A DNA stretch of 64,000 nt from Adiantum capillus-veneris (GCA_014529385.2 CM043963.1:64848969-64912968); one strand, 5' to 3'. Numbered from the stretch's first letter, positions 33,651 through 46,271 are shown. The notes: generated from the sequence alone by a model not told the origin. A program made the numbers and translations.

Positions 33651-36051
33651 GAGAAATATGGACCTTGCATGGGTCTTGTAAGGAATCCTAATTTTTAGGG
33701 GTTAAGGATAATGTTGTGTAGGGTTAAGGGGACAAGGGCATTTAAGAAGCTAGTATTGAGTAGGCTTTTCTAGCCTTTTTTTTAGACACATGTAGGATGT
33801 GGACCTAGTAAGTCACCTTCTCTCTCTAGCTTTTTGAAAGTGAAGGGAATAAGGAGGTGTGGCCACATCAACAAAAACATGGGTCACTAAGAGCCAAAAT
33901 TTGATTTATTTTTACTTCTTTTTTACTTAAAATTCCCCACCCCCCCTCATATATACATATCAAAAAATCATTTTTTGATCTTTTTGTTAACCTACAAGCA
34001 CTAAAAGTTTATTTTAAAAAAAATATCTCCCAGAAAGAAAAAACTTTTGTTCTCTCTTTCTCCTCCCTCCTTTCTCCCTCTCCTCTCCCTCCATGCCCCC
34101 TTCTCTCCTCCTCCTCCCCTCTCTCTCCCTCTCCCCCACTGCCCCCTTCTCTCTTCCCATGTTCCTCCCTCTCCCTCCCTCCTCTCTCTTTTCATCCTTT
34201 GCTTCCTCACGGACATCACAAATCGTAAGCATACATATTTGCTTGTCCGCAGCGTTTGCACCGAAGGACGCACGTGAGGGTAAGCGAGGTCATCTTAGGA
34301 ACGTCGTACCGTCTATGAGATGAATATTGATGGTTCTTCAATATCTTGGGAGGGGAGAAGTAGGCTTGTTAGGATATTGAAATTGGTTGTGTATGGGTGC
34401 AGGTGCTTCTTTACATTCGTGGATGCACAAAAGTCAAGCTCTTCAACTGAAAACAGTGTTATTACAAGAAAGTATTGCCTCTTCAAAGAGGAAGGTTGAA
34501 ACTCTCCAACAACAATTGCAAGAAAAGGATGTGTACATTATGAAGCTTGCCAATACCATCAATATTTGAATACAACACCCCTTTGTGCAAGGTGGCAATA
34601 TACTTCTTACTTTTGGTTGTGTTCTTCTTATCATATAATTTGAATTCTAAGGTATTGCCTCTACTTGTTTTGTAGTGCTTGGCACAAAGGTTTCTTTTGT
34701 GCACAAATAGTAAAAAGCTGCAGGTTAGAGAGGCCAAGTGTCACCACTTTTTCTCTAAAATAGCCTTCTTTGTTACATCTTGCAGGTAGGTGCTTCAAAT
34801 CCATGCTTATTAGAGGTGGGTAATCTCATCCTAATGTATATTTTAAGATTGCTTATTCCCAGTCGGATGGAAATACTTGCAAATTTGTACATCATATACT
34901 TAACAAGTGTCTTTATTATACAGCTTGCAAATGTTGAATTCATACATATTTTTGTTATAAGGTGACCTCTTACTATGCTAGTTGAGTGGCCTTGTTTGCA
35001 AGAATGTCTCAAGGAACTGGCATAACATGAAGCTTTTATGGTGGCACAATGCTCTCCTCAGTGGAAATGTGGCTCCCACTACACCAAAAATCATTATGCT
35101 AACATCGAGATATGACAATGCAGCAGCTTTTCATCAACAGCAACACACCCTTTCCTCACATGAGGGCGCTCCTACCAAAGATATTTTTATGTGATAGGTC
35201 ACCCCATGAGCATACCATGTCATGGAATGGATGTAAGAACTATGACCGCACTACTCCTTGGAAGTTGTTCATGAATGTATGTTTATCAAAGTTAATGAGA
35301 AGAAATTTGAACTTTTTTGTTTGTTGATGTGTAAGAGCACTCTAGGTCTACCATATTTTAGATTGTTGATAATCTAAACGAGATTTGTAGTCACTTAAAG
35401 TGTAAATTTCTTTTTGTTTGGTAAGATTGTACATGAGAAGACATGATAAAGTACCAGAGATCTTGACGGAATAAACCTCAATTAGATTCCTACCATGCAC
35501 TTGTGACACCAGACCTCTCCTTAAACCCTTTGATTTCTATCGCTCTAGAAAGTCCAAGGGTGGTCTATTTTCAATTTTTTAATAGCTTTTTTTTAAAGAA
35601 AATTTTGGTTATTTTAAAGTTCGTACACAGTCTAGGAGTTCATTCTGATTTTTTTCCTTCAGTTTCAATTTTTGACCAAGGGCACTCCTTGGAAGCCACT
35701 TTTGAAGGTGTTAGGGCAAGATTTTGAGAAAGTTTTGTATGTAGAAAATACAGTCCTAAACACAATAAAAAACATTGCTTCTTTGAGTATTTTCAGATTC
35801 CATGGTTTTAATGCTCGTTCGAACCCATAGATTAAGGAAAAAGTAAGAAATGTCTGTTTTACATCATTTTTTTAGAAATTGCCAATTTGCACGTTGATTT
35901 TTGGAGAATCCAAGCAAGATGTGATTTTTTTGAATCACAAAATAGTCAAAGAGCGCGACAAGATAAACAAATTCATGTGAGACGAGACCAGACAGATTCG
36001 AAGCCGATTGGAAGCTAAAAGCTCTTAAAAACAGCCTAAAAGTTCAACACT
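33651..36051. other. mostly non-coding; CT-rich stretch and one small coiled-coil ORF
   Basis: 34047-34200 is a C/T-rich tract. At 34405-34569 on the plus strand an open frame begins after TGGGTGCAG, a possible splice acceptor. It codes for KTVLLQESIASSKRKVETLQ and continues QQLQEKDVYIMKL, a heptad-like coiled coil, then a stop. A GGTAAGCG donor-like site lies at about 34278. This might be the last exon of a small gene, but I cannot support an upstream exon. A perfect 21-base palindrome (ATCAAAAAAT-C-ATTTTTTGAT) is at 33959-33979. I see nothing in 34750-36050. Confidence 0.3.
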
Positions 36052-36440
36052 TGAATCATGGCCATGCATCAAAAGCATGCATGTACTTGCCATTTTAAGG
36101 CCCCAGGGACCCTCAACAAGAGGGGCCACAAGGGCACTCCCTAGGGCCTTAAAAGGGAAAATATAGGCTTTTTTTATGCATGGCCATGAGATAGAACTGG
36201 GCAGTTTAATGTGTTCATAGCAAACTTCCCCCCCCCCAATGGCAAATACCTAAACCTTGTATCATGCGTATCAACCATTTTTAACTTCCTTGTGTCCATC
36301 CCCTGTTCTTGGAAATATCTTGGTCCCTAATTGTCCCTGGATGGACATTTTGCGTGCTCTTGTGGCCCCTCTTGTTGAGGGTCTCTGGGGCTTTAAAATG
36401 ACAAATAGGAGCTTTGCTTTAATGCATGGCCATGAGATAG
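36052..36440. repeat. foldback element with about 85-bp arms
   Basis: The inner 51 bases at 36087-36137 and 36354-36404 are inverted copies differing at four positions. On the plus strand the right arm has T or A where the reverse-complemented left arm has C or G, the pattern left by cytosine decay. Looser similarity extends outward to the GCATGGCCATGA blocks at about 36060 and 36422. The loop is about 216 bases and contains a third GCATGGCCATGAGATAG at about 36178. Confidence 0.75.
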
Positions 36441-38944
36441 AGGTGTAGTGTTTGATGTCGGAGCTTCTATTGAACACATGTGCTATGTTACATATACTTT
36501 AGTGAACTCCCCTGGTCAAAGGCCTCACGAATTCTTTGCACTAAACATTTAGCACTAGAAATCAACCAAACAAGGAGCCAATCTTTACTTCCTTGTGTTC
36601 ACCTCGTGTTCTTGGGAATGTTTTGGTAAAGCCATTTCTTTGGTATTTGAAACCACATGTGACCCCTACTATTATAGTATCCAACCAGAGTTTTCTTGAT
36701 TAGCAGTTTGCATAAGCTCGAGTGATACATAACTTCTATGTTAACAATGCATGTATCTATAATTTATGTTTACACTTTCTCTATCCAAATGAGCTACATA
36801 GTAAAAATCAAATCCGCAATTTAACAATTAAGTTCACAAGGTGATAGCTATTGGTATCATCTTAGCAATACCAAAGAAATAGCTACCAATAGCGAATGAA
36901 TAGGGATATTTAAGAAGATTTGATACCAAAAACTTGTCAGCACTACTCAAAAAGTTGAAAACTCAAGGGCTTTACAATACATGTATGATGAAACACGAAT
37001 CAATAATAAGTCACCCCTATACATCGACACCTCCATCTCAAGTTGTCACTTCTCTAAGTCAATCTTGGCATAGGCATAGTATGGAAACAGTAACATGTTG
37101 GAAAGCAAGAGTTTAGCTTTCTCAACTTGTGAAATGTTGCTAATGATATATATTCAACATCCCCAAATAAGGACATCTTGAAAAAGGTTTATGATCCACT
37201 TTAATAAGAATAACCATTAATGATTAAATTGAAATCAAAATACTGCATGAATTTCTTCATGGTGGAATGATTAAGACTTGAGACTTCAAACATCTTACAG
37301 GCAAATCAAAATATCCATAAAGATCAACAATATCTCTCAAATATGTATAAAACTCCAGTATTCTAAATTAAATACTCTCACTCAATGCCACACCATTTAA
37401 CAAAAAGAAATATTTATATTGCATTTATAGAGGAATCCGGCCTCATAAAAATAATTACAAACGGAGACAATGTTGTTGTTGTTAGGCGTCTCCTACAAGT
37501 ATTTGTCTTCCTCATCTAGAGATTCATATACACTTGAGTATTTGTGTGTCTATGACACTAGGGAAGATAGTAGCACTATGTGGATGGCTTTTCTAAGAGC
37601 TCCTAGAGAGAGTACCTATTGGTTCAAGATTCTACAAAAATCCTACTATTCTTAAAAAAATATTTTAACATGGTAGTGAAAGGTTCCTCACGGAATGATG
37701 ATTTCCATCTCTGCACATAGTTGCTTGCTCATGTCTTCTCAAAACAAGTTGACTCTATAAGTAAACAACAGATTATGTGAGCACAAAGTTATAAAGTACA
37801 AAATGATATCATTATAATAATCTAATGACAACTATACAAAGAATAAATTACAAGAAAAATCTTTGATGACTCTCCATAGATAACACAACTTACTTCCATT
37901 GTGAGACTCAATCACATGCTACATAAACATAGATGGTGTACCAAAGCCATCAACAAAATAGCACCACCCAGTGTTATGAGGTGTGAAGCCTAAACATTGA
38001 AAGCCATAAAGAGGTTAATTCTCTCTAGCATGGTAGAGTTAAAGATGGAGATGATGTTAAGCTCTGAATGTAAGCTACAAGGATAGTTTTCTCACCATTC
38101 TGTCTTTATGTTGGAGATGAACCCTTGCAATGCCCATGCACTATTTACACCTCCTGTTGTTGTGGTATGCAAGTCATGTGAGCTCATGCTTTCTCCACCT
38201 TCGGGAGTAGAGTTTTCCATGTAGTGCGAGTGAATGAAAGTAGAAGGAGTATAATCTTGTTTTATGCTCTAATGGAGGAGAGAGAAGGGAGAAGAGCTAG
38301 CTTGGTGTGAAACTATGTGGCTGGCAAGGGGAAGAGATGGGGGAGAAGCGTTCTTGGTGCTACAATGGAGATGGAAGAAAGCTAGCAGAGAGATAATGTT
38401 GGACTATAGGGGGTGCATGTGATTGTTGTTGCAGCCATGGAGAGCTTTGAAAAGGGTTTGTAGAGAGAGAAAATCACTTTTTAGCTATCGAATAGGTTTG
38501 GAAAGACTTTGGAGGGTCAAAAATGATGTTTTGAATTTTTTTGGAAAATTTTACTTTTTTGAACATTTTTAGTGCACATTTTTTACTTTTGGAGGTCAAA
38601 AATGCTTTTTTGACCATGAAATAGGTTAGGGGACCTTTTAAGGAGGGAAAACTTGAAATTTGAAATTTTTAGTGTATTTTTAAATTTGGGCCAAAAAGTG
38701 GGGAAAAGAGGTCAAAGTGATCCCCCCCCACCCCCATCCCTTTCTTCTAGCCACCTCCCTTACCTTCTCACTAGGTAAGAGGCCATTAAGAGGTGTAAGG
38801 CTACCTTGTCCCCCTACTTTTTTGACGGTATAGAGTGTGTCCACCACCCTCTTCCTATTGGCTGGCCTCTAATTAAACTTAATCCCAAAGGGCTCCTAGA
38901 GGGTTCATATTTTTTCTAATGTTTTTGTATTTACCCAATACTCG
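36441..38944. other. no gene seen
   Basis: AT-rich sequence. Around 36588 it repeats a block seen at 36281 (ACTTCCTTGTGT...TGTTCTTGG), so part of the foldback loop was copied next to it. 38480-38740 is T-rich with several AGGTCAAAAATG-type motifs. No coding pattern was found. Confidence 0.45.
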
Positions 38945-39830
38945 CTTATTGGAGTTGATTCTTCGACTCTTATATGCTATGGCATGCCTTTTTGAAGCAA
39001 AACAGCTCCAAGGCAATCACCACAAGCATCACATTGGACCTCAAATGTCTTTGAGAGATCTAGTAGTGTGAGCACAACTTGAGAGATAATCTTCTCAAAA
39101 TCTTCTTGCTCTTTTGTAGTCCATGAATACTTAACATTCTTTTTTGTTAAGTCATATAATGGGCCTGCTATTAGCGAGAATTTTTCTATGAAGTGTCTAT
39201 AGTATGCACACATACCTATAAAGATTTGTAGCTCCTATAGATTCCTTGGATTAAGCCATCCTTTTATTACCTATAAATTTGCTAGATCCATATGGGTGCC
39301 ATCTTTAGAGATAAAGTGACCTAAATATTGAATCTTTTGTAGAAAAAAATCACTTTTCTTTTGATTAATGAAAAGCTTATTCTCTCTCACAACTTGAAAG
39401 ATTACCTGGAGGTGTTCTTGTACTCCTCAAGGGAATTTGAGCGGCCTAAAGATTTTTGTCCATCATGAGTTTGAATGCGGTTGGAGCATTTTTCAGGCCA
39501 AAACTTGTAGCTTATCAAATAGAGCTTCTACCCGCGACACGAGAAATCTATTTTTTTTTTTAATAGTGATCCTATTTAGTGCTCTATAATTCACACACAT
39601 GTGATATGTGCCGTTTTAGTTTGCACCAAAAGTACTAGTGAAAAAAATGGAGAGGAGCTAGGCCTCACCATCCCTTTTTCCACGAATTTATGTGCATGAT
39701 CTCCTCTTATTGAGCTTGTGAAACTCAATAAGGAGGTTTATTGGGCGGTGAGCTTCCTGGTAGAAGCTCTATTGCATGGTCATCATCCCCTCGTGTACCT
39801 CACTAGGGATGTCATCAATGAGCACACCTT
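38945..39830 (-). pseudogene. RT and RNase H remnant of element H
   Basis: MCAYYRHFIEKFSLIAGPLY followed by DLTKKNVKYSWTTKEQEDFE and FEVQCDACGDCLGAVLLQKG (39213-38977) gives the RT end and RNase H start. Further upstream are FFLQKIQYLGHFISKDGTHM-like (about 39300-39350) and DHRLIKKR-like remnants. The catalytic FDD segment near 39440 is deleted: the sequence passes from the SLEEYK-type strand to a region with TLMMDKNL, so no active RT could be made. Confidence 0.65.
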
Positions 39831-40002
39831 GGAATCCATTTAGGAAATTAGACAACTATAATTTCTCTTAATTTCCTTTATTGCTAATTGTGAAAACATT
39901 ACAATCATTTATAGATTCTCTAACAAAAATCATATACATAGAAATACAACTTTTTATTGACTTATCAAAAGCAAGCATATTTACGAGGGATATGGTGTTC
40001 CC

Positions 40003-40341
40003 TCACTCATTATCATCTATGTACATGGATTTTTCCCTATAATTGAAATAAATTCTCCTTTCAAGAAACTTCATAGTGGTAGTCATGCTAGTGAACCATG
40101 GTGCCCCAAGGATAACATCCTCATGTTTGAGAGGGGAGATAAAAAAGTATTCTTTGTCGACATAGTTTTGGACATGAAGCCTCAATTTTCCAATCAAGGG
40201 AGTAAATGTGGCTTCTTGTCCCTTGAAAGCTCCATCTGCCTTAATAGTGTCTCCCATCTCATGAGCTTGTATACCTAACTTAATGGCCAACGCCGTTGAT
40301 ATAAAGTTGTGTGTAGAGCTAGGCTCAAAAAGGAGCATCAT
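40003..40341 (-). pseudogene. protease of element H
   Basis: A 112-codon open block reads LLFEPSSTHNFISTALAIKL and continues to VDKEYFFISPLKHEDVILGA and PWF. The catalytic Asp position is Glu (FEPSS against FDPGS in element D), which should inactivate the protease. The sequence after PWF gives the residues missing from both halves of element D at the inversion breakpoints. Confidence 0.75.
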
Positions 40342-40824
40342 GATCCCTCACATTTCCCCAAGCATAGGAAAGGAGAAATCCTTGGCAATGAGCATCCTCT
40401 TTTGGACTCGGGGGGTGCACATGTTAGACATGTAAGTTACCACGTGAGTTCAAATAAATGGGTTTTTTAATTGCCAAAATTTCAAAAAATTTAACAGGAT
40501 TATATTAATAAAAGGGATTATGAAATTGATTTTAGAGAGAAAAATCCGTAAGTTCTTGAAGAAAAAGTGGTCCTTTTATTACCTTAAGCATGTAAGTAAA
40601 GGATTTTTTTAAATACCCTCTGAACGCATGCTATATGAATAGTTTCTGAAAGGTGCGCCCCCCGAGATTTTGGAGCTTCAACCATACTTTGTCCATAGCG
40701 CCAAAGGTGAGAAATGAGATGTTCTTTCCTCACTTCTTGAACTTCTTGAGCTTGTTGGGCCTTTTACAAGAAGCACAGGATTTTTTATGGCCTCTCCTCT
40801 TGGGGTCTTTGGGGGAAAAAATCG

Positions 40825-41367
40825 CTACTTAAGAGGTGAAAGGCGATGAAGATGGAGAAAAGGGTCACCCCTTTCTCTCCTTTCTCTTCCTTTGATTCCT
40901 CTCTTCCCTTTTGATATTACAATGAGGAGGAGTATGCGGAGATCTTTTCTGTTGGGAAGAGTTGGAGATCTTCGTTCTCGTCGTCTTTGTGGAGCCACAT
41001 TTTCCAAAGTGTTTGGCGATTCACTTCTTTCTCTTTTCTTCAGTGGTGGGGACTCTACATTTGAAGCATGCCCTCTTCTTTTGAATGGAGGTGCATCCTC
41101 AAGTGGACATTGAGGCCCTTCGTATGTATTCTCCTCTTCTCTCACTAGAGAGAGCCTTCTTTTGGAAGTCCCTACAAGAGACCTCACAAGTACTTTCTCT
41201 TCTTGGGGAGTTTGGAGAATCGCATGGGTGCGAAGTTGCTGGTAAACCTCACCTTGCAGGGCGGGGTTGCCCATAGCTTTTTGTTGCCTAGCGACAAGAG
41301 AACTCACAAGCATAATAGAATCATTAGTAGCACCTTTATGTGCAAAATCAAAGCTATCAATATTCAT
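40825..41367 (-). pseudogene. gag N-terminal part of element H
   Basis: 180 open codons starting MNIDSFDFAHKGATND, followed by VSSLVARQQKAMGNPALQGE and Arg/Glu/Ser/Pro-rich linker repeats (PPFKRRGHASNVESPPLKKR). It aligns with the element D gag from 22218, where the same stretch holds a stop. The gag core that should follow is not found, so this frame encodes only the linker half. Confidence 0.7.
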
Positions 41368-41560
41368 TCTACTCTCTTTATTATTGTCAGTCGTGCTAAG
41401 ATAGTTTATATGTATGTTAATTTATTTTTTGGCAACTCCAAAGACCTAGTTGCTACTCCTCTTAGCTCTTGAAAATTAGCACTCAAGAATCCACATTATG
41501 GAAAACTTAAGGACCTCTCTTTTTAAGCAAGAAAAGAGAAACCAGTAGATTTGAAACTGA

Positions 41561-42189
41561 TGTAACAAAATTAAGCTAATAGCTTTGAGTGTAGCAAAAA
41601 TAGATTAACCATAGTGAGCATTTCATTAAGAATATTCCTAATGAATATAGAGAGAGTGCTAGGTTGGAGATAGCAAAAATTTACACATTCCTAATTAACA
41701 TGGCATGGGAAATAACTTGCAAAAGAGAGAGAATAAAAACATTGACAATAATTGAGGACCAGATTGACTTAGAACCGGTCCCCCCTCCAATCTGCTTTTG
41801 TATTATAGGTTCTCCCATGAAGAGAAACTTGGTACAATACAATCTTTGTGTTTCTTAAGACCTCTTTGGTGCAATGAACATGGAAAGCTGCATGCACCAA
41901 TCTTATTCTTAAAATGACAAGTAATCTACTTGCAATAAATAAGAACTTGTCCCCGGCCTCAATCCCAAGACCTCAAACACCATCAAAGGTGGAGAGAGCT
42001 AGCAGGGAGTGAGGAAAATGAATATAAAAAGATTAAGCATGACTTTGAGCATAACTCTTGGTTGGATTTTCATTCCATATCCAAGGAGTGTTGGTTTAGG
42101 CTCTCCACTTCTCAAACATGGAGAAGGAGATGACTTGTGTGCACAACACACAATGGGGGAGTGTGTGTATGTGGCTTGTGGAGTATATA

Positions 42190-42229
<40 letters not shown>

Positions 42230-42506
42230 TGATTTTTCTACTTTACTCTTGCTACAAGCCTATTGGCTCGAGCCTTGGGCTCACCAATGAATGCCTCTAG
42301 TCATAATAAGCAAGGGGTGTAGCATTTGGACAAGTGTCCTACTTTCCTCCTTTGAGAGAAAGATCTTAATTTTTTAATTGTAGTATTTGGACAAGTGTCC
42401 TCCTTTCCCCCTTTGAGAAAAAGATCTTGATTATTCAATTGAATCTAAATTCTCATTGGACCTTATTATAGGTCATCCATTAGGATTCAGACACATTATG
42501 ACGACA
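41561..42506 (-). repeat. 5' LTR of element H
   Basis: The inner end is TGTAACA at 41561, matching the element D LTR end. The outer end near CATTATGACGACA (42506) is approximate. It shares long blocks with the LTR at 25663-26712, such as GTGAGCATTTCATTA and GGTTCTCCCATGAAGAGA. It carries a (GA)n run at 42199-42226. The primer-binding site just inside is no longer recognisable. Confidence 0.72.
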
Positions 42507-42563
42507 ATATTGCTAGGGGCCTAACATGTGGCCTTAATGCCTCTTGAGCCTTGGGCTTGCCTT

Positions 42564-42565
<2 letters not shown>

Positions 42566-42602
<37 letters not shown>
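42566..42602. repeat. (TG)n microsatellite
   Basis: Uninterrupted TG dinucleotides, followed by a short CT run. Confidence 0.95.
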
Positions 42603-42604
<2 letters not shown>

Positions 42605-42644
42605 CTCTCTCTCATGACCCTATCTTTAGGGCTCATCTTTGACT

Positions 42645-42755
42645 TGAACACCTCAAGCACCTTGGTCATCAATCACGACAAGCACCTCAAGCACCTTAGT
42701 CACCAAGCACAACAAGCATCTTAGCCATTAAGCACGACAAGCACCTCAAGCACTG
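42645..42755. repeat. minisatellite, unit about 34 bp, about 3 copies
   Basis: The unit is CACCTCAAGCACCTTAGTCA followed by (C/T)CAAGCACGACAAG, with one shortened copy. Confidence 0.8.
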
Positions 42756-42868
42756 GCCTAGTTCACCTAAAGGTCTAAATCTTTTAACACTAACCTTTGG
42801 AGTTCTTTAGTGAATTTAACCTTAAGGTCTTTTAAGATCCATTTTATTTTAGTTGCTTTTTGATAGAT

Positions 42869-43044
42869 TAACTCCTTTTGGATCCCTATTGAGATGTAAC
42901 CATCTTTCTTATTGGTCCCCTGTTGAGATAAGTTTAGAAGCACTTATTGCACATTTCTCTTTGGTAGACCATCTCCTTTTGGACCCCTATTGAGATCCAA
43001 ATATCTCTCCTTTTGGTCCCCTATTGAGATAGGTCTAGAAGCAC
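42869..43044. repeat. tandem duplication, unit about 94 bp
   Basis: Both copies contain CTCCTTTTGGA(T/C)CCCTATTGAGAT and end GAGATA(A)G(T/G)(T/C)TAGAAGCAC, at about 42869-42950 and 42963-43044. GGTCCC...TTGAGATA also recurs inside each unit. Confidence 0.8.
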
Positions 43045-43237
43045 ATATCTATATCCTAACTCTTGTTCCCCTTTTATCTTCCCATATAAAAATCATTTGG
43101 TAATGTTAGATATTAAATTTTATGACATATTACCATTGGGTTGACTACAGAAGGAATCTACACACCCTATCTCATGCGGCTCAAATGTAAAATCTTTTCC
43201 ATGTTTGGAGAATGTCTGTTCAAAGCATTTTAAGGAG

Positions 43238-45110
43238 TCATTTATTCCAACTTTTACCATCTTGAATGACTATTGTGTAAACTTGTGCACAGTTATTTTT
43301 GGATTGGAGACTAGATTGCAAAGAAGCCTGATCCATCTTTTCTTTGCAATGTGTAGGCAACGATAGTGCCACTGGCGTCACCTTCTTTGCTACAGTCTTG
43401 TACTTTGACTCCACTCGCACTTCTAGATATTTTTGCGCATTGAAATACTCCTCATCTTTGAAATATTCAATGAATCCATACATGTCAATAGAAGCTACTT
43501 TACCAGGGAATTTCCATGTTAAAAACTAGAATCTACTATAGCATTGAGATCACCCATACTATCTACAAAAGAAACCTCTTCAAAACACCTAAAATGTACT
43601 CACCTCATCTAGCAAATCATGGTTTTTGTACTTTCCTTGTACACTATTTACATGTTGTTTTTGTCATTTATTTAAATCTGAAAGCATTGTAAAAGATACT
43701 AATCCATCCTTTGCTACTAGGGCACGTGTAGAAAAAGCTTCATCTCCCTTTGGATCAGGCAAGAACCTTTTTCTTCTTGTACCACTGCACTCTCGTTTTT
43801 ACAATGGTACTAGACCAAAACCCCTCAGCTCCCTTTGATCTCGAAACTCTTTGCTTAGTTTTGGTAGAAAATGGTCCCTTAAGATGTCATGATCTCTCTC
43901 ATGGTCAACACAAACTGAAGAATTGAACAACTCATTTTCCATCTTGGCTTTTGACCCTAGCATGAGGAGATCCATCATCCAATACTTATGTCTCCATTCA
44001 CATTGCGGTGATGTATGGTTGTCCAAGGATTAGAAGATAACTTGACATCTCTTGAACAAAGAAACTTTTCTCACATTTCACATCCCTATGGTTATATTAA
44101 CATTTTGGCAAGCACCATATGAGTTTCCCTAATCATCCACCCATGGTCAATATATATCAATCACCCACCTTCCCTTCATATAGAGACTCTTAGACATGAG
44201 GTTAATCTTCAAACCATTGTCTATCAAGTCCACATAAGGCTCCTCTCGATCTCCCACTTTATCCACGGTTTCTGTTGTAGACCTTGCCCAATGGTTTCTA
44301 GAATAGTGGCTCTTATGAATGGCTTCCTCCTCATCTTCATCTTCAAACTTAACATGCCTATTTTTTTCTGCCCAAATATTGGTAGCATCTTACAACATTC
44401 TCATCTTCATCCCTTTCTTGCACTTGTATCACATGCATCTTTATATCACTCTCTTCAACCTCTGATTGGATAGACTCTGTTAAAGCTTGTTGCTTTCTTC
44501 TTATGATATCAATGGTTTTCTCATGGAACTCTCTCTTTGCAATGCCAACGACTTCTCCCAATGTAAACTCCACCTTTCTAATTAAGATCCTTTCCTCTAA
44601 AACTTTCTTTAAATATGTGGCAGCTTCAATATCTGATTACATCTTGTATGATGGACGTTTTCCTTTGCTCTTTCTTTATCTTGCTTTTCCTTTTGTGTAG
44701 CATCCCTCATTGGTCCTCTTGTGGGGAGGTTCCCTTGACATGGGATCTTGAGAGGGACTTGGATCCTTTCTTCCTCCACCTCTTTGACGGACCTTCATCC
44801 CCATTTTCTCTCCTACGTTTTTCTTCAACAAATGCCTTGTTGACTCGACACTTTGCATGCACTGACATGGCATCTACAAGTTCATTCCACACAGTCTCAA
44901 TATCATCTTGAACAATAAATACAAAATTTATGCACCCTTGCTATGTCCATAGTCAAAGACAACAGAAGATTTGGTTTACTACAATCTACCATCAACATGG
45001 CGCCTTAAAAGAGTGCAGCAAGGGTCGACGTGGACACAACACCATCTATATGTGTGTAGATTTTCCTTCATTGAAATTCTTGCCCGACAAAATCGCAAAG
45101 ACCATCTTCA
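43238..45110 (-). mobile_element. Ty3/gypsy fragment I (gag end, protease, pre-RT linker)
   Basis: The retropepsin-like region at about 44030-44230 reads LIDNGLKINLMSKSLYMKGR with a catalytic Asp, then YLLILGQPYITA about 60 residues later, the two ends of a protease fold. Downstream, 43483-43238 reads VESKYKTVAKKVTPVALSLP, a conserved pre-RT linker. Upstream blocks (44573-44358 with EFTLGEVVGIAKREFHEKTI; 44892-44707 rich in Arg/Lys/Ser) would be gag end. Several stops are present, and no RT or LTR remains. It may belong to the same family as integrase fragment F, but nothing in the window proves it. Confidence 0.6.
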
Positions 45111-45539
45111 TCCTTTAAGTTTGACGTTAGACCTACAGCAGTATTAAAACAAATTGATTACAGCAAACTGTCGTTCCCAGTACAACCTTTATTGACGCAA
45201 ACTACAGCACAAGTATGATGGCCACAATATTGTGTCACTGCTTGCAAGCCTGACAAAGTTTCATGGAAAGTAAACGTCCGTATCCACCGTGTTAACTCTG
45301 GCAATTACAGTTACTAACAGATTAAAAATTTACAGATTTGTTGCGACACCGATATGGCCCTTACAAATCAATTGATTATGCAAGCCAACAACTCATCAAT
45401 ACATCAATTAACTCAGCACCAACCAATCAACAATCAGACAAGGTAGTAGGCCTTCCACATGCACATGAAGCACTTCATGACACCATGCGTACTCAATCAA
45501 TCCTGCTACATCATTACTCATAAAAAACAAACACTTTCT
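45111..45539. other. 3' flank of the host gene
   Basis: No separate gene seen. It probably contains the 3' UTR and terminator of the minus-strand gene ending at 45540. Confidence 0.4.
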
Positions 45540-46271
45540 TCATTTCCTTGTTTTACGCGGCTTTTTGTTGCCCCATACCTCCATGCGAGCAGTCGGGCAT
45601 CCGCATGGAGATCTAAATACAAGAACTGCCCTGCCATTGGGTGGCGCCATCCGCTTCAGCTCCGCTTCAAGCTCCTTGTGATCCTCGCCAAGCTCAATAC
45701 TCGCCTTCCACGGGACTGCTTGTGTAAAGCTTGTGGCAGATGGAGCCAATTTTACACACTTCTCAGATTCAAGCTGAATGTCAAATTCGACAGCCTTTTT
45801 GAGACCCTGACATTTTGGGTTGTCACATTTCCGGACTTTGCACTGAATAAGCTCCCAACCCACTATGACTCCAATAAATGTGATCACGGCTCCAGAGATG
45901 TACGCTAAGGGGACTTGATAAGCAACCTCACCAATGAACATCAGAGTAAGGGGTAGAATTTCAGCAGCCTCGCTGCACAGATACTTGAAATAAGGAGTGA
46001 ATAAGAAACCACAAGCGCAGAGAACAAGCAAGAGGATAATGATGTCGACAGCTGCAGCCGAGGACCTCTCGCACAAAGGCTGCGAAGATAGACAAGATGG
46101 CAATAAATGTGTTGCTGTACTATTTACTTGTCGCCTATGACTAGATCTGGTATTAGGACTATGAATGCTCTGCTTAGCACCGTTTGTTATTGCCAGAGAG
46201 CTGCTTGTCATGCTCCTGTACTGCTCAAAAGCCTTGCAAAACTCAATAAGACCCCGACAATCGACAACCAT
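45540..46271 (-). CDS. At5g19025-like membrane protein (ribosomal protein L34e superfamily-like)
   Basis: This is the one clear host gene, 243 codons uninterrupted on the minus strand. It resembles the plant-specific family annotated as uncharacterized protein At5g19025 or ribosomal protein L34e superfamily. The molecular role is unknown to me. Residues 1-70 are Ser-rich and polar. Residues 72-92 (AAAVDIIILLLVLCACGFLF) form a membrane span, and 121-140 form a second span ending GWE. A Cys-rich module follows (CKVRKCDNPKCQGLKKAVEF, residues 144-163), then FDIQLESEKCVK and a C-terminus with SPCGCPTARMEVWG. The paired Cys could bind zinc. The length is close to that of family members as I remember them. 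The start at 46271 is the first Met of the frame. A TATA box lies about 410 bases upstream. Retroelements flank it closely on the 3' side. Confidence 0.88.
   Translation of the reverse strand: MVVDCRGLIEFCKAFEQYRSMTSSSLAITNGAKQSIHSPNTRSSHRRQVNSTATHLLPSCLSSQPLCERSSAAAVDIIILLLVLCACGFLFTPYFKYLCSEAAEILPLTLMFIGEVAYQVPLAYISGAVITFIGVIVGWELIQCKVRKCDNPKCQGLKKAVEFDIQLESEKCVKLAPSATSFTQAVPWKASIELGEDHKELEAELKRMAPPNGRAVLVFRSPCGCPTARMEVWGNKKPRKTRK

Larger units (their letters stand above)
38945..42506 (-). mobile_element. second D-family chromovirus copy (H), 3' truncated
   Basis: The minus-strand order is LTR, gag N-terminus, protease, RT, and the beginning of RNase H, where it stops at about 38945. Sequence and proteins match element D at each domain. 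Integrase and 3' LTR are absent. Large parts of gag between 40350 and 40820 are missing or degraded, including the gag core. Confidence 0.8.
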
